Of a DNA stretch of 64,000 nucleotides, positions 53,973-62,342 are shown one piece after another (the first letter of the stretch is position 1; the number at the start of each line of letters is the position of its first letter). The stretch is from Microbacterium sp. LWH13-1.2 (lineage in GTDB: Bacteria; Actinomycetota; Actinomycetes; Actinomycetales; Microbacteriaceae). The translations under genes and the position numbers were made by a program. The stretch covers positions 3,410,001-3,474,000 of the forward strand of contig NZ_CP151635.1 in NCBI RefSeq assembly GCF_038397735.1, written 5' to 3'. The notes beneath the pieces were generated by a model. The model worked only from the letters and a program-made list of their open reading frames with translations. It was not told where the DNA came from and ran no database searches.

Positions 53973-54669
53973 GGGTGTCCGTCGCGCTGCCGCGCCGGCG
54001 TCCGACCCAGACCACGAAGCACGCGACTCCGATGATGGCGATCGCGATCCCGACGATGTATCCCGAGACGCCGAGGTAGCCGCCGGGCACGAGATGCGGG
54101 TCGAGGAACGGGTACGGGTACCACCACGGGTCGCCGGTGGCGGGGGCGATGATGAAGTTCGCGCGGACCATCGTGTACACGGCCCAGGCGATCGGGAAGA
54201 GGGCAACGATGGCGACGGCGCTCCAGCCGAGTGCGCGTCGGCGAGGGGCGAACAGCAGGTCGGCCAGGAGGAACAGCGGGATGACGACGTGCAGCACTTC
54301 GTTCGACCACGGCACGGTCACGCCCTGGGGCAGCTCGACGCCTCTGAGAAGCGTGTTGTAGACGATGCCGGTGACGATCATGTAGGTGCTCACGCAGGCC
54401 AGGGCGATTGCGAACCATGTCGGCTCGGGCTCGGTGCCGCGTCGGCGGCGCAGCGCCCAGATCGCGCCGATCGCCAGAACGATCACCGCGAGCACGTTCG
54501 ACAGGATCGTGAAGAAGCTGAGGAAATTCGCTACGACAGTCGGGATGTGCTGGCCCCACTCGGTGGTGGCGTTGAGCGCATTCTCGATGCTTCGGGAGAG
54601 CTGAGCGACGATCGCCGCGAGTCCGAGCGCTGCTGCTGCGAGTCGTGCAAATGGCCACCAGGTCGTCAT
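53947..54669 (-). CDS. Pr6Pr-family membrane protein
   Basis: 240 residues, six helices, with conserved patterns QLSRSIENALNATTEWGQHI, NFLSFFTILSNVLAVIVL and TVPWSNEVLHVVIPLFLLAD that identify the Pr6Pr (FAR-17a/AIG1-like) family common in Microbacteriaceae and other Actinobacteria. Vertebrate relatives hydrolyse fatty-acid esters, but no bacterial function is known. ATG at 54669 follows GGAGG. Its 3' end overlaps the convergent neighbour. Confidence 0.85.
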   Translation of the reverse strand: MTTWWPFARLAAAALGLAAIVAQLSRSIENALNATTEWGQHIPTVVANFLSFFTILSNVLAVIVLAIGAIWALRRRRGTEPEPTWFAIALACVSTYMIVTGIVYNTLLRGVELPQGVTVPWSNEVLHVVIPLFLLADLLFAPRRRALGWSAVAIVALFPIAWAVYTMVRANFIIAPATGDPWWYPYPFLDPHLVPGGYLGVSGYIVGIAIAIIGVACFVVWVGRRRGSATDTPSGSRPRG

Positions 54670-54717
54670 ATTCGCCTCCGCGCACACTTTAGCGGTCACG
54701 AAGCACGCGGAGGCTAG

Positions 54718-54739
54718 ACCGATATGTCGATATGTCGGT
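54718..54739. promoter_or_regulatory. Near-palindrome upstream of the cyclase-like gene
   Basis: ACCGATATG then TCGATATGTCGGT forms a 22-base dyad (one or two mismatches) built from a direct repeat of CGATATGT, 42 bases before the start codon. A likely operator or promoter element for the sensor/channel pair. Confidence 0.45.
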
Positions 54740-54780
54740 AGCGTCAGCGGGAGAGCACATCGCGGGGCCGGGAGGGGCAC

Positions 54781-56943
54781 ATGAGCGAGGGCACGGCGGG
54801 GACGACGACAGGCACGGAGACGCGAAAGCGGTCATGGCGGGGGAGGGCGGGCCTCAGCATCCAGTCGAAGCTGCTCATCATGCTGCTGGCGGTGAGCCTC
54901 GTCTCGTCGGTGATCGTGGGAACGATCGGCTTCCTCAACGGACGCCAGTCTCTGCACGACTCCGCGGTCGACCAGCTCATCACCATCCGCTCGATGCGCG
55001 CCGCCGAGATCACCGATGCCCTCGAGACGGTGAAGCGCGACGCCTCGCTGAATTCGCGCAACCTCAGTGCGCAGAACCTGTCGACCTCGATCAACGAGGG
55101 CTTCGAGGAGCTGCAGCAGGAGCAGCCCGAGCCGGGCGAGCGCGAAGGGCTCGAGGCGTACTACGCGGACGTGTTCATCCCGAAGCTCGAGGAGCGTACC
55201 GGCGACGAGTACGGTGACAGCGCGTTCATCCCCGATTCGGTGGCCGGTCAGCACCTGCAGTACCACTTCACGACGCAGAATCAGGACTTCGACGCCGACT
55301 ACGACACTCTCCTCAACGACAACGATCCGGACGACGGAACCCTGTACGGCGAGGCTTCCGTGAGGTACGGCGACTACTTCACGCGACTCGTGCAGGAGGC
55401 GGGCTACGAGGATGCGCTGCTGATGAACCTCGACGGCGACGTCGTGTTCTCGGCCTACAAAGGGCCCGAGCTCGGCACCAATCTGCTGACCGGGCCGTAC
55501 CGTGAGACGGTTCTCGCCGGCGCCTATTCGGATGCGATCGCGACGAACTCGGTGAACACCGTGATCCTCACCGACTTCGAGCGATGGATCCCGTCGCTCA
55601 ACGTGCCGACCATGTGGGTCATCTCACCGGTGGGGAACGACAGCCGCATCACCGGGGCGATCGCGTTCCAGGTGTCGATCGACACGATCAACGGCCTCAC
55701 CACGGGGTCTGAGGGCTGGAAGGAGCAGGGTCTCGGGGACACCGGCGAGGTCTACCTCGTCGGTCGCGACGACCTGATGCGCAGCAACTCGCGTCGGCTC
55801 ATCGAGGACCCCGAGAGCTACGCCGAGATCGCGATCAACGGCGGGGTGCCGCCGAGTGTCGCCGAGCGGGCGGTCGAGATCAACGGAACGGTGCTGCTGC
55901 AGCAGGTGAACACGCAGGCGGTGACGGATGCTCAGGCCGGCCGCAGCGGTACGACGGTCGGCCGCGACTATCTCGGCCGCGAGAGCGTGACGGCGTACGC
56001 GCCGCTCGAGGTCGAAGGCCTTGACTGGGTGATCATCGCGCGGATCGACTCGGAGGAGGCATTCGCGCCGGTCAGCGACTTCACCCGCACGGTGCTGCTG
56101 TCGCTGCTCGGCATCCTTCTGGGCGTCTCGCTGCTGTCGCTGCTGCTGGCCCAGGTGTTCACGCGCCCCGTGCACAGACTCGTCGCTGCGGTCCATCGCG
56201 TCGCCGAGGGCGATCTCGACGTGCAGGTGCCGCAGGGCGCGCGCGATGAGTTCGGCGATCTCGGCAGTGCGTTCAACGACATGGCGTCGAGCCTGCGCAT
56301 CAAGCAGGAGCTGATCGACGAGCAGCAGGCCGAGAACGAGAAGCTGCTGCTCACGCTGATGCCCGAGAGCGTCGCCGCGAAATACAAGCAGGGTGACGAG
56401 GCGATCTCGGAGGCGCACGAGAACGTGTCGGTCGTGTTCGCCGAGCTCGTCGGCTTCGACGACTACACCCGCGGCCTCACCACCGAGCAGGAGATCGGTC
56501 ACCTCAACACACTGATGCGGGGCTTCGACGAGGCGGCCGAGAAGGCGGGCGTCGAGAAGGTCCGCACCCTTCGCGGCGGCTACCTCGCCTCGTCCGGGCT
56601 CATCGTCCCTCGCGTCGACAACGTGCGCCGCAGCGTCGACTTCGCGAGGAACCTGCTCGGCGTCATCGAGCGGTTCAACGCGCAGAACGGGTCGACGATC
56701 GGGCTGCGTGCGGGTGTCGACACCGGCACCGTGACGAGCGGACTCGTCGCGAGGACGACCCTCGCCTACGATCTCTGGGGCGACGCCGTGAACCTCGCCT
56801 ACCGGGTGCGCTCGGTGACCGGCGAGCCCGGCGTGTACGTGAGCCAGACCGTCTACGACCGCACACGCGAGATCTTCACCTTCACCGAGGCGGGCACCGT
56901 CGAGGCGCACGGGAAGAGCGAGACCGTCTGGAAGGTGAGCTGA
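54781..56943 (+). CDS. Membrane sensor with degenerate class III nucleotide cyclase domain
   Basis: 720 residues: a helix at 30-52, a large extracytoplasmic dCache-like sensor (about 55-430, with the long helix QSLHDSAVDQLITIRSMRAA and fold elements like MWVISPVGNDSRITGAIAFQ), a helix at 436-460, a HAMP domain (461-512: RPVHRLVAAVHRVAEGDLDV), a coiled coil and a class III cyclase domain (547-720). In the catalytic domain the first metal Asp is Glu555 (FAELVGFD) and the second is Gly599 (TLRGGYLA instead of IGDAYMA), while Lys593, Asn671 and Arg675 (VNLAYR) remain. It is therefore probably inactive or altered in chemistry. One base separates it from the channel gene. Confidence 0.88.
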   Translation: MSEGTAGTTTGTETRKRSWRGRAGLSIQSKLLIMLLAVSLVSSVIVGTIGFLNGRQSLHDSAVDQLITIRSMRAAEITDALETVKRDASLNSRNLSAQNLSTSINEGFEELQQEQPEPGEREGLEAYYADVFIPKLEERTGDEYGDSAFIPDSVAGQHLQYHFTTQNQDFDADYDTLLNDNDPDDGTLYGEASVRYGDYFTRLVQEAGYEDALLMNLDGDVVFSAYKGPELGTNLLTGPYRETVLAGAYSDAIATNSVNTVILTDFERWIPSLNVPTMWVISPVGNDSRITGAIAFQVSIDTINGLTTGSEGWKEQGLGDTGEVYLVGRDDLMRSNSRRLIEDPESYAEIAINGGVPPSVAERAVEINGTVLLQQVNTQAVTDAQAGRSGTTVGRDYLGRESVTAYAPLEVEGLDWVIIARIDSEEAFAPVSDFTRTVLLSLLGILLGVSLLSLLLAQVFTRPVHRLVAAVHRVAEGDLDVQVPQGARDEFGDLGSAFNDMASSLRIKQELIDEQQAENEKLLLTLMPESVAAKYKQGDEAISEAHENVSVVFAELVGFDDYTRGLTTEQEIGHLNTLMRGFDEAAEKAGVEKVRTLRGGYLASSGLIVPRVDNVRRSVDFARNLLGVIERFNAQNGSTIGLRAGVDTGTVTSGLVARTTLAYDLWGDAVNLAYRVRSVTGEPGVYVSQTVYDRTREIFTFTEAGTVEAHGKSETVWKVS

Positions 56944-56944
56944 C

Positions 56945-58390
56945 ATGCTCGACGACGCATTCCGCGACGGGTGGGGCTGGTGGGTCATCGCCCTCGCGGT
57001 CGGCGTGCCGGTGCTGCTCGTCGTCCTCACCGAGCTGATCAACGGGCTCCGACGCCGCAACAACCCGCTCGCGGGACCCCTGCGGCTGCTCCGCAACGGT
57101 GTCATCCCGGTCGGTGCGCTGTTCGCGCTGCTGGCCTTCGCGATCCAGTCGCCCGCCGATCAGGTGTGGACCCGCGTCGCCGCGACGGTCTTCGGGTTCC
57201 TCGTGATCCTGCTGCTGCTGTCGTCGTTCAACGTCGCCCTGTTCGCGAACGCCGCGGAGGATTCGTGGCGCAAGCGCATCCCGACGATCTTCGTCGAGAT
57301 CGCCCGCCTCGTGCTCGTCGCCCTCGGGCTGGCATTGCTGTTCTCGTGGGTATGGGATGCCGACGTGGGTGGCCTGTTCACGGCCCTCGGCGTCGGGTCG
57401 ATCGTGATCGGCCTCGCGCTGCAGAACGCGGTCGGCGGCGTCATCTCGGGTCTGCTGCTGCTGTTCGAGCAGCCGTTCAAGATCGGCGACTTCCTCGATG
57501 CGGCCGGCGTCAGGGGCCGCGTGGTCGAGGTGAACTGGCGTGCCGTGCACATCGACACCGGTTCCGGCATCCAGATCGTCCCGAACTCGAGCCTCTCGGG
57601 GGCATCTTTCACGAACCTCTCCGAGCCGGACGGGCCGTATTCGGCATCCACCGACGTGAAGTTCGCGACCGATGACCCGCCTCACGAGGTCATGGCGCTG
57701 TTGGTCGAGGTCGCGGACGCCCTGCCGATGCTCGCCGATCGAGAGCGCGCCTCCGTCAGCTATTCCGGTGGCGGGGCCTACGGCGTCTCGATCCCGGTCG
57801 CGGGGCCGGCGGATGCCGGACGTGCACTCTCGATGTACCTGTCGTGGGTCTGGTACGCGGCGCGGCGGCGCGGATTCGCGCTCGACGGCGATGCCACCGA
57901 CCCGATCGCCGAGCCGGGCCGCCTCGCCGAGGCGCTCGCCGAGATCGCCGGCACGCTGCATCTGCACGACGACGACCTCGAGGCGATGACGCAGGCATCG
58001 CACCTCGAGCGCTACGGCGTCGGCGAGGTCGTTCTCGCGAGCGGTGTCGTTCCCGATGAGGTGCGGGTGGTCGTGTCGGGCAGGGCGGTGCTCGCGATCG
58101 AGGTCGACGGCGGACGCATCGAATTCGCGAGCGCAGAGAAGGGCGACCTGATCGGTCAGACCGCGCTCACCCGCGAGCGCACTCAGGCCGTGACGGTCGC
58201 GGGCGAGATCCTGACCGTCGTCGTGCTGCCGCTCGCGACGATCGACCAACTGATCCGCACCCGCCCGAGGCTGGCTGCCGAGATCGGGGAGTCGCTCGAA
58301 CTCAAACGCAAGCTCGCGGGTGACATGCTCGCGAGCGTCGAGGCGCAGCGCGGGTCGATCCGTCAGCGCCGGTCGGTGTCGCCGCGCTGA
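56945..58390 (+). CDS. MscS-family channel with C-terminal cyclic-nucleotide-binding-like domain
   Basis: 481 residues. Four predicted helices end in the pore-lining MscS helix TM3 (LGVGSIVIGLALQNAVGGVI, 148-167) and the beta-domain entry (FEQPFKIGDFLDAAGVRGRV). Residues about 345-440 form a CNBD-like beta-roll (RYGVGEVVLASGVVPDEVRV, VSGRAVLAIEVDGGRIEFA), but the phosphate-binding cassette reads DLIGQTALTRERTQAVTV: the family Glu is Gln405 and the Arg is shifted. MscS channels with CNBDs (bCNG) are usually little affected by stretch. It starts one base after the cyclase-like gene, so the two are very likely a signalling unit. Confidence 0.9.
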   Translation: MLDDAFRDGWGWWVIALAVGVPVLLVVLTELINGLRRRNNPLAGPLRLLRNGVIPVGALFALLAFAIQSPADQVWTRVAATVFGFLVILLLLSSFNVALFANAAEDSWRKRIPTIFVEIARLVLVALGLALLFSWVWDADVGGLFTALGVGSIVIGLALQNAVGGVISGLLLLFEQPFKIGDFLDAAGVRGRVVEVNWRAVHIDTGSGIQIVPNSSLSGASFTNLSEPDGPYSASTDVKFATDDPPHEVMALLVEVADALPMLADRERASVSYSGGGAYGVSIPVAGPADAGRALSMYLSWVWYAARRRGFALDGDATDPIAEPGRLAEALAEIAGTLHLHDDDLEAMTQASHLERYGVGEVVLASGVVPDEVRVVVSGRAVLAIEVDGGRIEFASAEKGDLIGQTALTRERTQAVTVAGEILTVVVLPLATIDQLIRTRPRLAAEIGESLELKRKLAGDMLASVEAQRGSIRQRRSVSPR

Positions 58391-58422
58391 GACGGGCGCT
58401 TCGCGCCGCCGGTGGCAGGTTT

Positions 58423-58480
58423 GCGCGCGGTGCGGGTTCACTTTCGCATCCCGCGCGCGGTACGGGGTCACTTTCGCATC
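58423..58480. repeat. Tandem repeat, 30-bp period, two copies
   Basis: Units 58423-58450 and 58453-58480 share GCGCGCGGT..CGGG..TCACTTTCGCATC and differ at two positions. Function unknown; could be slippage-derived or a pair of binding sites. Confidence 0.75.
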
Positions 58481-58579
58481 GGAAACGCGCTCTGGGGGTG
58501 CGTTTTTGACCCCGCTCGGACCGTGTTCGCGCGACGCTCGCGATGCACGGGCGCGACCCACGGGACTTCCGCGGCTCGA

Positions 58580-58667
58580 CGGGACCTTGCGTCGACAGAG
58601 TCGGGACAGCCCGAGGATCGAGCCGGGACCTTGAGTCGAAAGAGTCGGGACAGCCCGAGGATCGAGC
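58580..58667. repeat. Tandem repeat, 44-bp period, two copies
   Basis: Units begin CGGGACCTTG and contain AGAGTCGGGACAGCCCGAG then GATCGAGC; copies at 58580-58623 and 58624-58667 differ at two positions, and a third copy begins (CGGG). Each unit holds a small hairpin CGGGACAGCCCG. Likely an intergenic repeat unit, possibly present elsewhere in the genome. Confidence 0.8.
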
Positions 58668-58682
58668 CGGGCGCCAGGGTCG

Positions 58683-59618
58683 TCAGTGCGCGCGGCGGCC
58701 CCACCGCATCCGGGTGACGAGCACGCCGAGCAGGCAGAGTGCGCCTCCGACGAACATGAGCGGTGTCGGCACCTCGCCGAGGATCGCCCACGACATCAGG
58801 ATCGCGATCGCAGGAACCACGTAGGTCGTGGCCGACGTCTGCCCGGCGGTGCTGCGCTGCAGCACATACGCCCAGGTCGTGAACGCGATCGCCGTCGGGA
58901 AGATGCCGAGGTAGACGACCCACAGCGTCGAGTCGAGAGGGGCAGTCTGCAGCGCGCCGATCAGACTGCCGGTCCACGGGAGCAGCGCGACGGCGCCCGC
59001 GACGGCGCCGAGGAAGGTGAGGGTCGTCGCGTCGGACCCGGCGGTCAGCAGACGCTTCTGCAGCAGCGTGCAGCCGGCGTACATCACGGCGGCCAGCAGC
59101 GCGAGCAGCAGCCCCGTGATGTCGGGCCCTTCGCTGGTCGACGAGTTCATGCCGATCAGCACCACGCCGAGGAAGGCGATCGGGGCTCCGATGATGAGCG
59201 GCTTCGGGAAGCCCTCGCGCAGGAACAGTCCGCTGAATACCACGACCATGAGGGGTGCGAGATTGACGACCATCGCCGCCGTGCCCGCGTCGAGTGTGCG
59301 CTCGGCGGCGTTCAGCGCGAGGTTGTAGACGCAGAACCACCCGACACCCCACACTGCGACGAGCCACCAGTGCCGGCGTTCGGGCAGACGGATGCCGTGG
59401 CGCACGGCGATGATCGCGAGCACGGCGCTGCCCACCGCCATGCGCAGCAGGGCGAGTGCGCCGGGGTCGAAATGCGGACCCGCACCGCGGATGCCGATGA
59501 ACGCCGACGCCCACAGCACGACCGTCACCAGGGCGGCGACGAGCACGAGCGGCCCCTGCGTGCGGGGCTTCGCGGGATTCAGGCTGTCGTCGCGCTGCAC
59601 GCGACCGGTCTTCGGCAT
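58683..59618 (-). CDS. EamA/DMT-family transporter
   Basis: A 311-residue drug/metabolite-type exporter with ten helices arranged as two EamA repeats ([20 protein letters not shown] in the first; [20 protein letters not shown] in the second). ATG at 59618 is chosen over a long upstream extension that overlaps the purA leader. Exports amino acids or metabolites in characterised members; substrate unknown here. Confidence 0.9.
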   Translation of the reverse strand: MPKTGRVQRDDSLNPAKPRTQGPLVLVAALVTVVLWASAFIGIRGAGPHFDPGALALLRMAVGSAVLAIIAVRHGIRLPERRHWWLVAVWGVGWFCVYNLALNAAERTLDAGTAAMVVNLAPLMVVVFSGLFLREGFPKPLIIGAPIAFLGVVLIGMNSSTSEGPDITGLLLALLAAVMYAGCTLLQKRLLTAGSDATTLTFLGAVAGAVALLPWTGSLIGALQTAPLDSTLWVVYLGIFPTAIAFTTWAYVLQRSTAGQTSATTYVVPAIAILMSWAILGEVPTPLMFVGGALCLLGVLVTRMRWGRRAH

Positions 59619-59880
59619 CCTCCGATCCTGGCACCGGCCACCGACATCGGCGATGCGTTGGAGTGACAGCATCCGTTGCTTTTCTGTCAGCGTCGTCGGC
59701 ATCCGCGGTTCCCGTCGCAGTTCGTGCCTCTCGCCCGCCCCCGGGCGGCACGGACTGCAATCGGAATGCGTCCGGCACGCCAGGAAACGGCCGCGAAACA
59801 GCCCTTCGGTAGGATGGAGTCGCCCGACAAGGGCCAGCTCATCAGCCGGTGCAAACCCGGCGAAAGCAAGGGGGATACCC
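59619..59880. other. purA leader and divergent promoter region
   Basis: 262 bases with no gene. A possible -10 TAGGAT (59810-59815) precedes a leader that contains a small stem GCCGG / CCGGC around 59852-59870. I see no convincing match to a known riboswitch. Confidence 0.45.
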
Positions 59881-61167
59881 ATGCCAGGAATCGTTATCGT
59901 CGGCGTCCAGTGGGGCGATGAGGGCAAGGGCAAGGCCACCGACCTGCTCGGCGAGCGCACCGACTGGGTCGTCAAGTTCAACGGCGGCAACAACGCGGGC
60001 CACACCGTCGTGGTCGGCAACGAGAAGTACGCGCTGCACCTGCTGCCCTCCGGCATCCTGTCGCCCGGGGTGACCCCGGTGATCGGCAACGGCGTCGTGA
60101 TCGACCTCGAGGTGCTCTTCAGCGAGCTCGAGGCACTCGGCGGCCGCGGCATCGACGTCTCGCGTCTTAAGGTCAGCGCCAACGCGCACATCATCACCCA
60201 GTACCACCGCACGCTCGACAAGGTCACCGAGCGCTTCCTCGGCAAGCGCATGATCGGCACGACCGGCCGCGGCATCGGTCCGGCCTACGCCGACAAGATC
60301 AACCGCGTCGGCATCCGCGTGCAGGATCTCTTCGACGAGAACATCCTGCGCCAGAAGGTCGAGGGCGCGCTCGACCAGAAGAACCACCTGCTGGTGAAGA
60401 TCTTCAACCGTCGCGCGATCACGGCCGACGAGATCGTCGAAGACCTGCTCTCCTACGCCGAGCGCCTGCGCCCCATGGTCGCCGACACCGGCTACCTGCT
60501 CGACGAGGCGCTGCACCGCGGCGAGGTCGTCGTGTTCGAGGGCGGCCAGGCCACGATGCTCGACGTCGACCACGGCACCTACCCGTTCGTCACGTCGTCG
60601 TCGGCGACCGCCGGTGGCGCGTCGACCGGCTCGGGCGTCGGACCCGGTGCGCTCGATCGCATCGTCGGCATCGTCAAGGCGTACACGACCCGTGTGGGCT
60701 CGGGTCCGTTCCCGACCGAGCTGTTCGACGAGCAGGGCGAGTGGCTGCGCTCGCGCGGCTTCGAGTTCGGCACGACCACCGGCCGTCCTCGTCGCGTCGG
60801 CTGGTACGACGCGCCGATCACCCGCTACGCGACCCGCGTCAACGGCATCACCGACCTGGTGCTCACCAAGCTCGACATCCTGACGGGTCTCGAGCAGATC
60901 CCGGTGTGCGTGGCCTACGACGTCGACGGCACGCGCTTCGACGAGGTGCCGGTCAACCAGACCGACTTCCACCACGCGACGCCGCTCCTCGAGTACTTCC
61001 CCGGCTGGAGCGAGGACATCTCGACCGCGCGCACCTTCGAGGACCTGCCGAAGAATGCTCAGGACTACGTGCTGGCGCTCGAGAGCATGAGCAACACGCG
61101 CATCTCGGTCATCGGCGTCGGCCCCGAGCGCGATCAGGTCATCGTGCGTCACGACCTGCTCGACTGA
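59881..61167 (+). CDS. purA: Adenylosuccinate synthetase
   Basis: A 428-residue cytosolic enzyme that joins IMP and aspartate using GTP, the first committed step to AMP. All motifs are present: P-loop region [22 protein letters not shown], the IMP/R303-type loop [13 protein letters not shown], and the GTP base motif TKLDIL. Start at ATG 59881 after AAGGGGG. Length is normal. A lactonase-like gene follows 8 bases after the stop. Confidence 0.98.
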   Translation: MPGIVIVGVQWGDEGKGKATDLLGERTDWVVKFNGGNNAGHTVVVGNEKYALHLLPSGILSPGVTPVIGNGVVIDLEVLFSELEALGGRGIDVSRLKVSANAHIITQYHRTLDKVTERFLGKRMIGTTGRGIGPAYADKINRVGIRVQDLFDENILRQKVEGALDQKNHLLVKIFNRRAITADEIVEDLLSYAERLRPMVADTGYLLDEALHRGEVVVFEGGQATMLDVDHGTYPFVTSSSATAGGASTGSGVGPGALDRIVGIVKAYTTRVGSGPFPTELFDEQGEWLRSRGFEFGTTTGRPRRVGWYDAPITRYATRVNGITDLVLTKLDILTGLEQIPVCVAYDVDGTRFDEVPVNQTDFHHATPLLEYFPGWSEDISTARTFEDLPKNAQDYVLALESMSNTRISVIGVGPERDQVIVRHDLLD

Positions 61168-61174
61168 GCGCGTC

Positions 61175-62284
61175 GTGACTCGGTTCTGGCTCGGCGGATA
61201 CGGCTCCGCGATGGAGGGCTCTGCCGACGGCATCGGCCTGCTCGCGGGCGATGCCGACAGGCAGACAGCCCTCGAGTACCGCGGCGCGGTCACGCAGACC
61301 CCGTCACCGTCCTGGCTGGCGCAGCATCCGACCCTCGACGTCGTGTACGCGGCGCTCGAGGGGAATGCCGCGGTGCAGGCGTTCTCGCGAAGCGGCGAAT
61401 CGACGCTGCGGCCGCTCGGCGAACCCGTCGAGGCGGGCGACTCGGTCTGCCACGTCGCGGTGTCGCCCGACGGATCATCCCTGATCGCGAGCTGCTACGG
61501 CGACGGACGCGTGGTGCGCATCGGCATCGATGCGCAGGGGCGCCTGGTGCCGGATGCCGTGAACAAGGCCGCCGAGCTGCGTGCGGCGCTCCTCGGGGAG
61601 CCGATCGAGGCGTCGGCGCCGGCGGGGGTCGCCGCCGCGGCATCCGACCCGTACTCCGGTGAGCGCACGGCAAGCGGCGAGGCGCGCGCCTCGCACGCGC
61701 ACGCCTCGGCGTTCCTGCCGGACGGGCGCATCGCCACGACAGACCTGGGCTTCGACCTCGTGCGGATCTGGCGCCAGACCGCGGGCCGCCTCGCTCTCGA
61801 TCACGAGGTCGTACTGCCTCTCGGCACCGGCCCGCGTCATATGGTCGTGCACCCCAGCGGTCACCTGCACGTCGTCACCGAGTACTCGTGCGAGGTGTTC
61901 ACGCTCGCCGCGAGCCGCGACGGCACGTGGGGGGTGGCGTCGTCGGTGCTGGCGAGCCCGATCGCCGAGATCGGCGTGGACTTCCCCGCCGAGCTCGCCC
62001 GCACACGCGATGCGCAGTTCCTCTACACGGCGCTCCGCGGCAGCAACACGATCGCGGCTCTGCGCGTGCGCGGGGGAGGCGAGAGCCTCGAGCCGATCGC
62101 GCTCGCCGACTCGGGCGTCGACTGGCCTCGGCATCACCTCGTGCACCAGGGAAAGCTGCTCGTCGCCGGGCAGCGCTCCGACACCGTCGCGCTGATCGAC
62201 CTCGACGAGCGCACGGGGGCTCCGCTCGGCATCCGTCACACCGCCCAGGCGCCGACGCCGACGCACTTCCTGCCCGTTCGCTGA
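61175..62284 (+). CDS. Lactonase family protein (beta-propeller, 6-phosphogluconolactonase-like)
   Basis: A 369-residue seven-bladed propeller of the YbhE/Pgl type. Typical strands: LAQHPTLDVVYAALEG, CHVAVSPDGSSLIASCYGDG, ASAFLPDGRIATTDLGFDLV, GTGPRHMVVHPSGHLHVVTE. GTG start 7 bases after the purA stop with no separate ribosome-binding site, implying coupling to purA. Known members hydrolyse 6-phosphogluconolactone or other lactones; no reason for the purA link is evident. Confidence 0.88.
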   Translation: MTRFWLGGYGSAMEGSADGIGLLAGDADRQTALEYRGAVTQTPSPSWLAQHPTLDVVYAALEGNAAVQAFSRSGESTLRPLGEPVEAGDSVCHVAVSPDGSSLIASCYGDGRVVRIGIDAQGRLVPDAVNKAAELRAALLGEPIEASAPAGVAAAASDPYSGERTASGEARASHAHASAFLPDGRIATTDLGFDLVRIWRQTAGRLALDHEVVLPLGTGPRHMVVHPSGHLHVVTEYSCEVFTLAASRDGTWGVASSVLASPIAEIGVDFPAELARTRDAQFLYTALRGSNTIAALRVRGGGESLEPIALADSGVDWPRHHLVHQGKLLVAGQRSDTVALIDLDERTGAPLGIRHTAQAPTPTHFLPVR

Positions 62285-62304
62285 CGCGCGCTCGCTGAGC
62301 CTGC

Positions 62305-62335
62305 TTGACCTCAACCTTTGTTGAGGTTCTACGGT
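62305..62335 (+). promoter_or_regulatory. SoxR/MerR-type promoter with 19-bp spacer and operator
   Basis: TTGACC (62305-62310), a 19-base spacer and TACGGT (62330-62335). The dyad CCTCAACCTTTGTTGAGG (62309-62326) lies in the spacer and has exactly the CCTCAA-N6-TTGAGG arms of the SoxR box. The overlong 19-base spacer is the hallmark of promoters activated by DNA-distorting MerR-family regulators. Confidence 0.88.
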
Positions 62336-62342
62336 CGTGCCT

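Larger units (their letters stand above)
58391..58682. other. Intergenic region of short tandem repeats
   Basis: 292 bases without a gene. Two tandem-repeat families are present: two 28-base units with 30-base period (58423-58480) and two 44-base units (58580-58667). See separate entries. Confidence 0.7.

Noticed and set aside
54781..56943. Calling the protein an active adenylate or guanylate cyclase
   Set aside because: Both metal-binding aspartates are absent, so activity cannot be assumed despite the overall domain match.
58423..58667. CRISPR array
   Set aside because: Only two copies of each unit, units directly abut or are 2 bases apart with no spacers, and no cas genes are present.
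59846..59880. purA leader stem as a riboswitch
   Set aside because: Only one short stem GCCGG/CCGGC is evident; no conserved aptamer core of a known class is recognisable.
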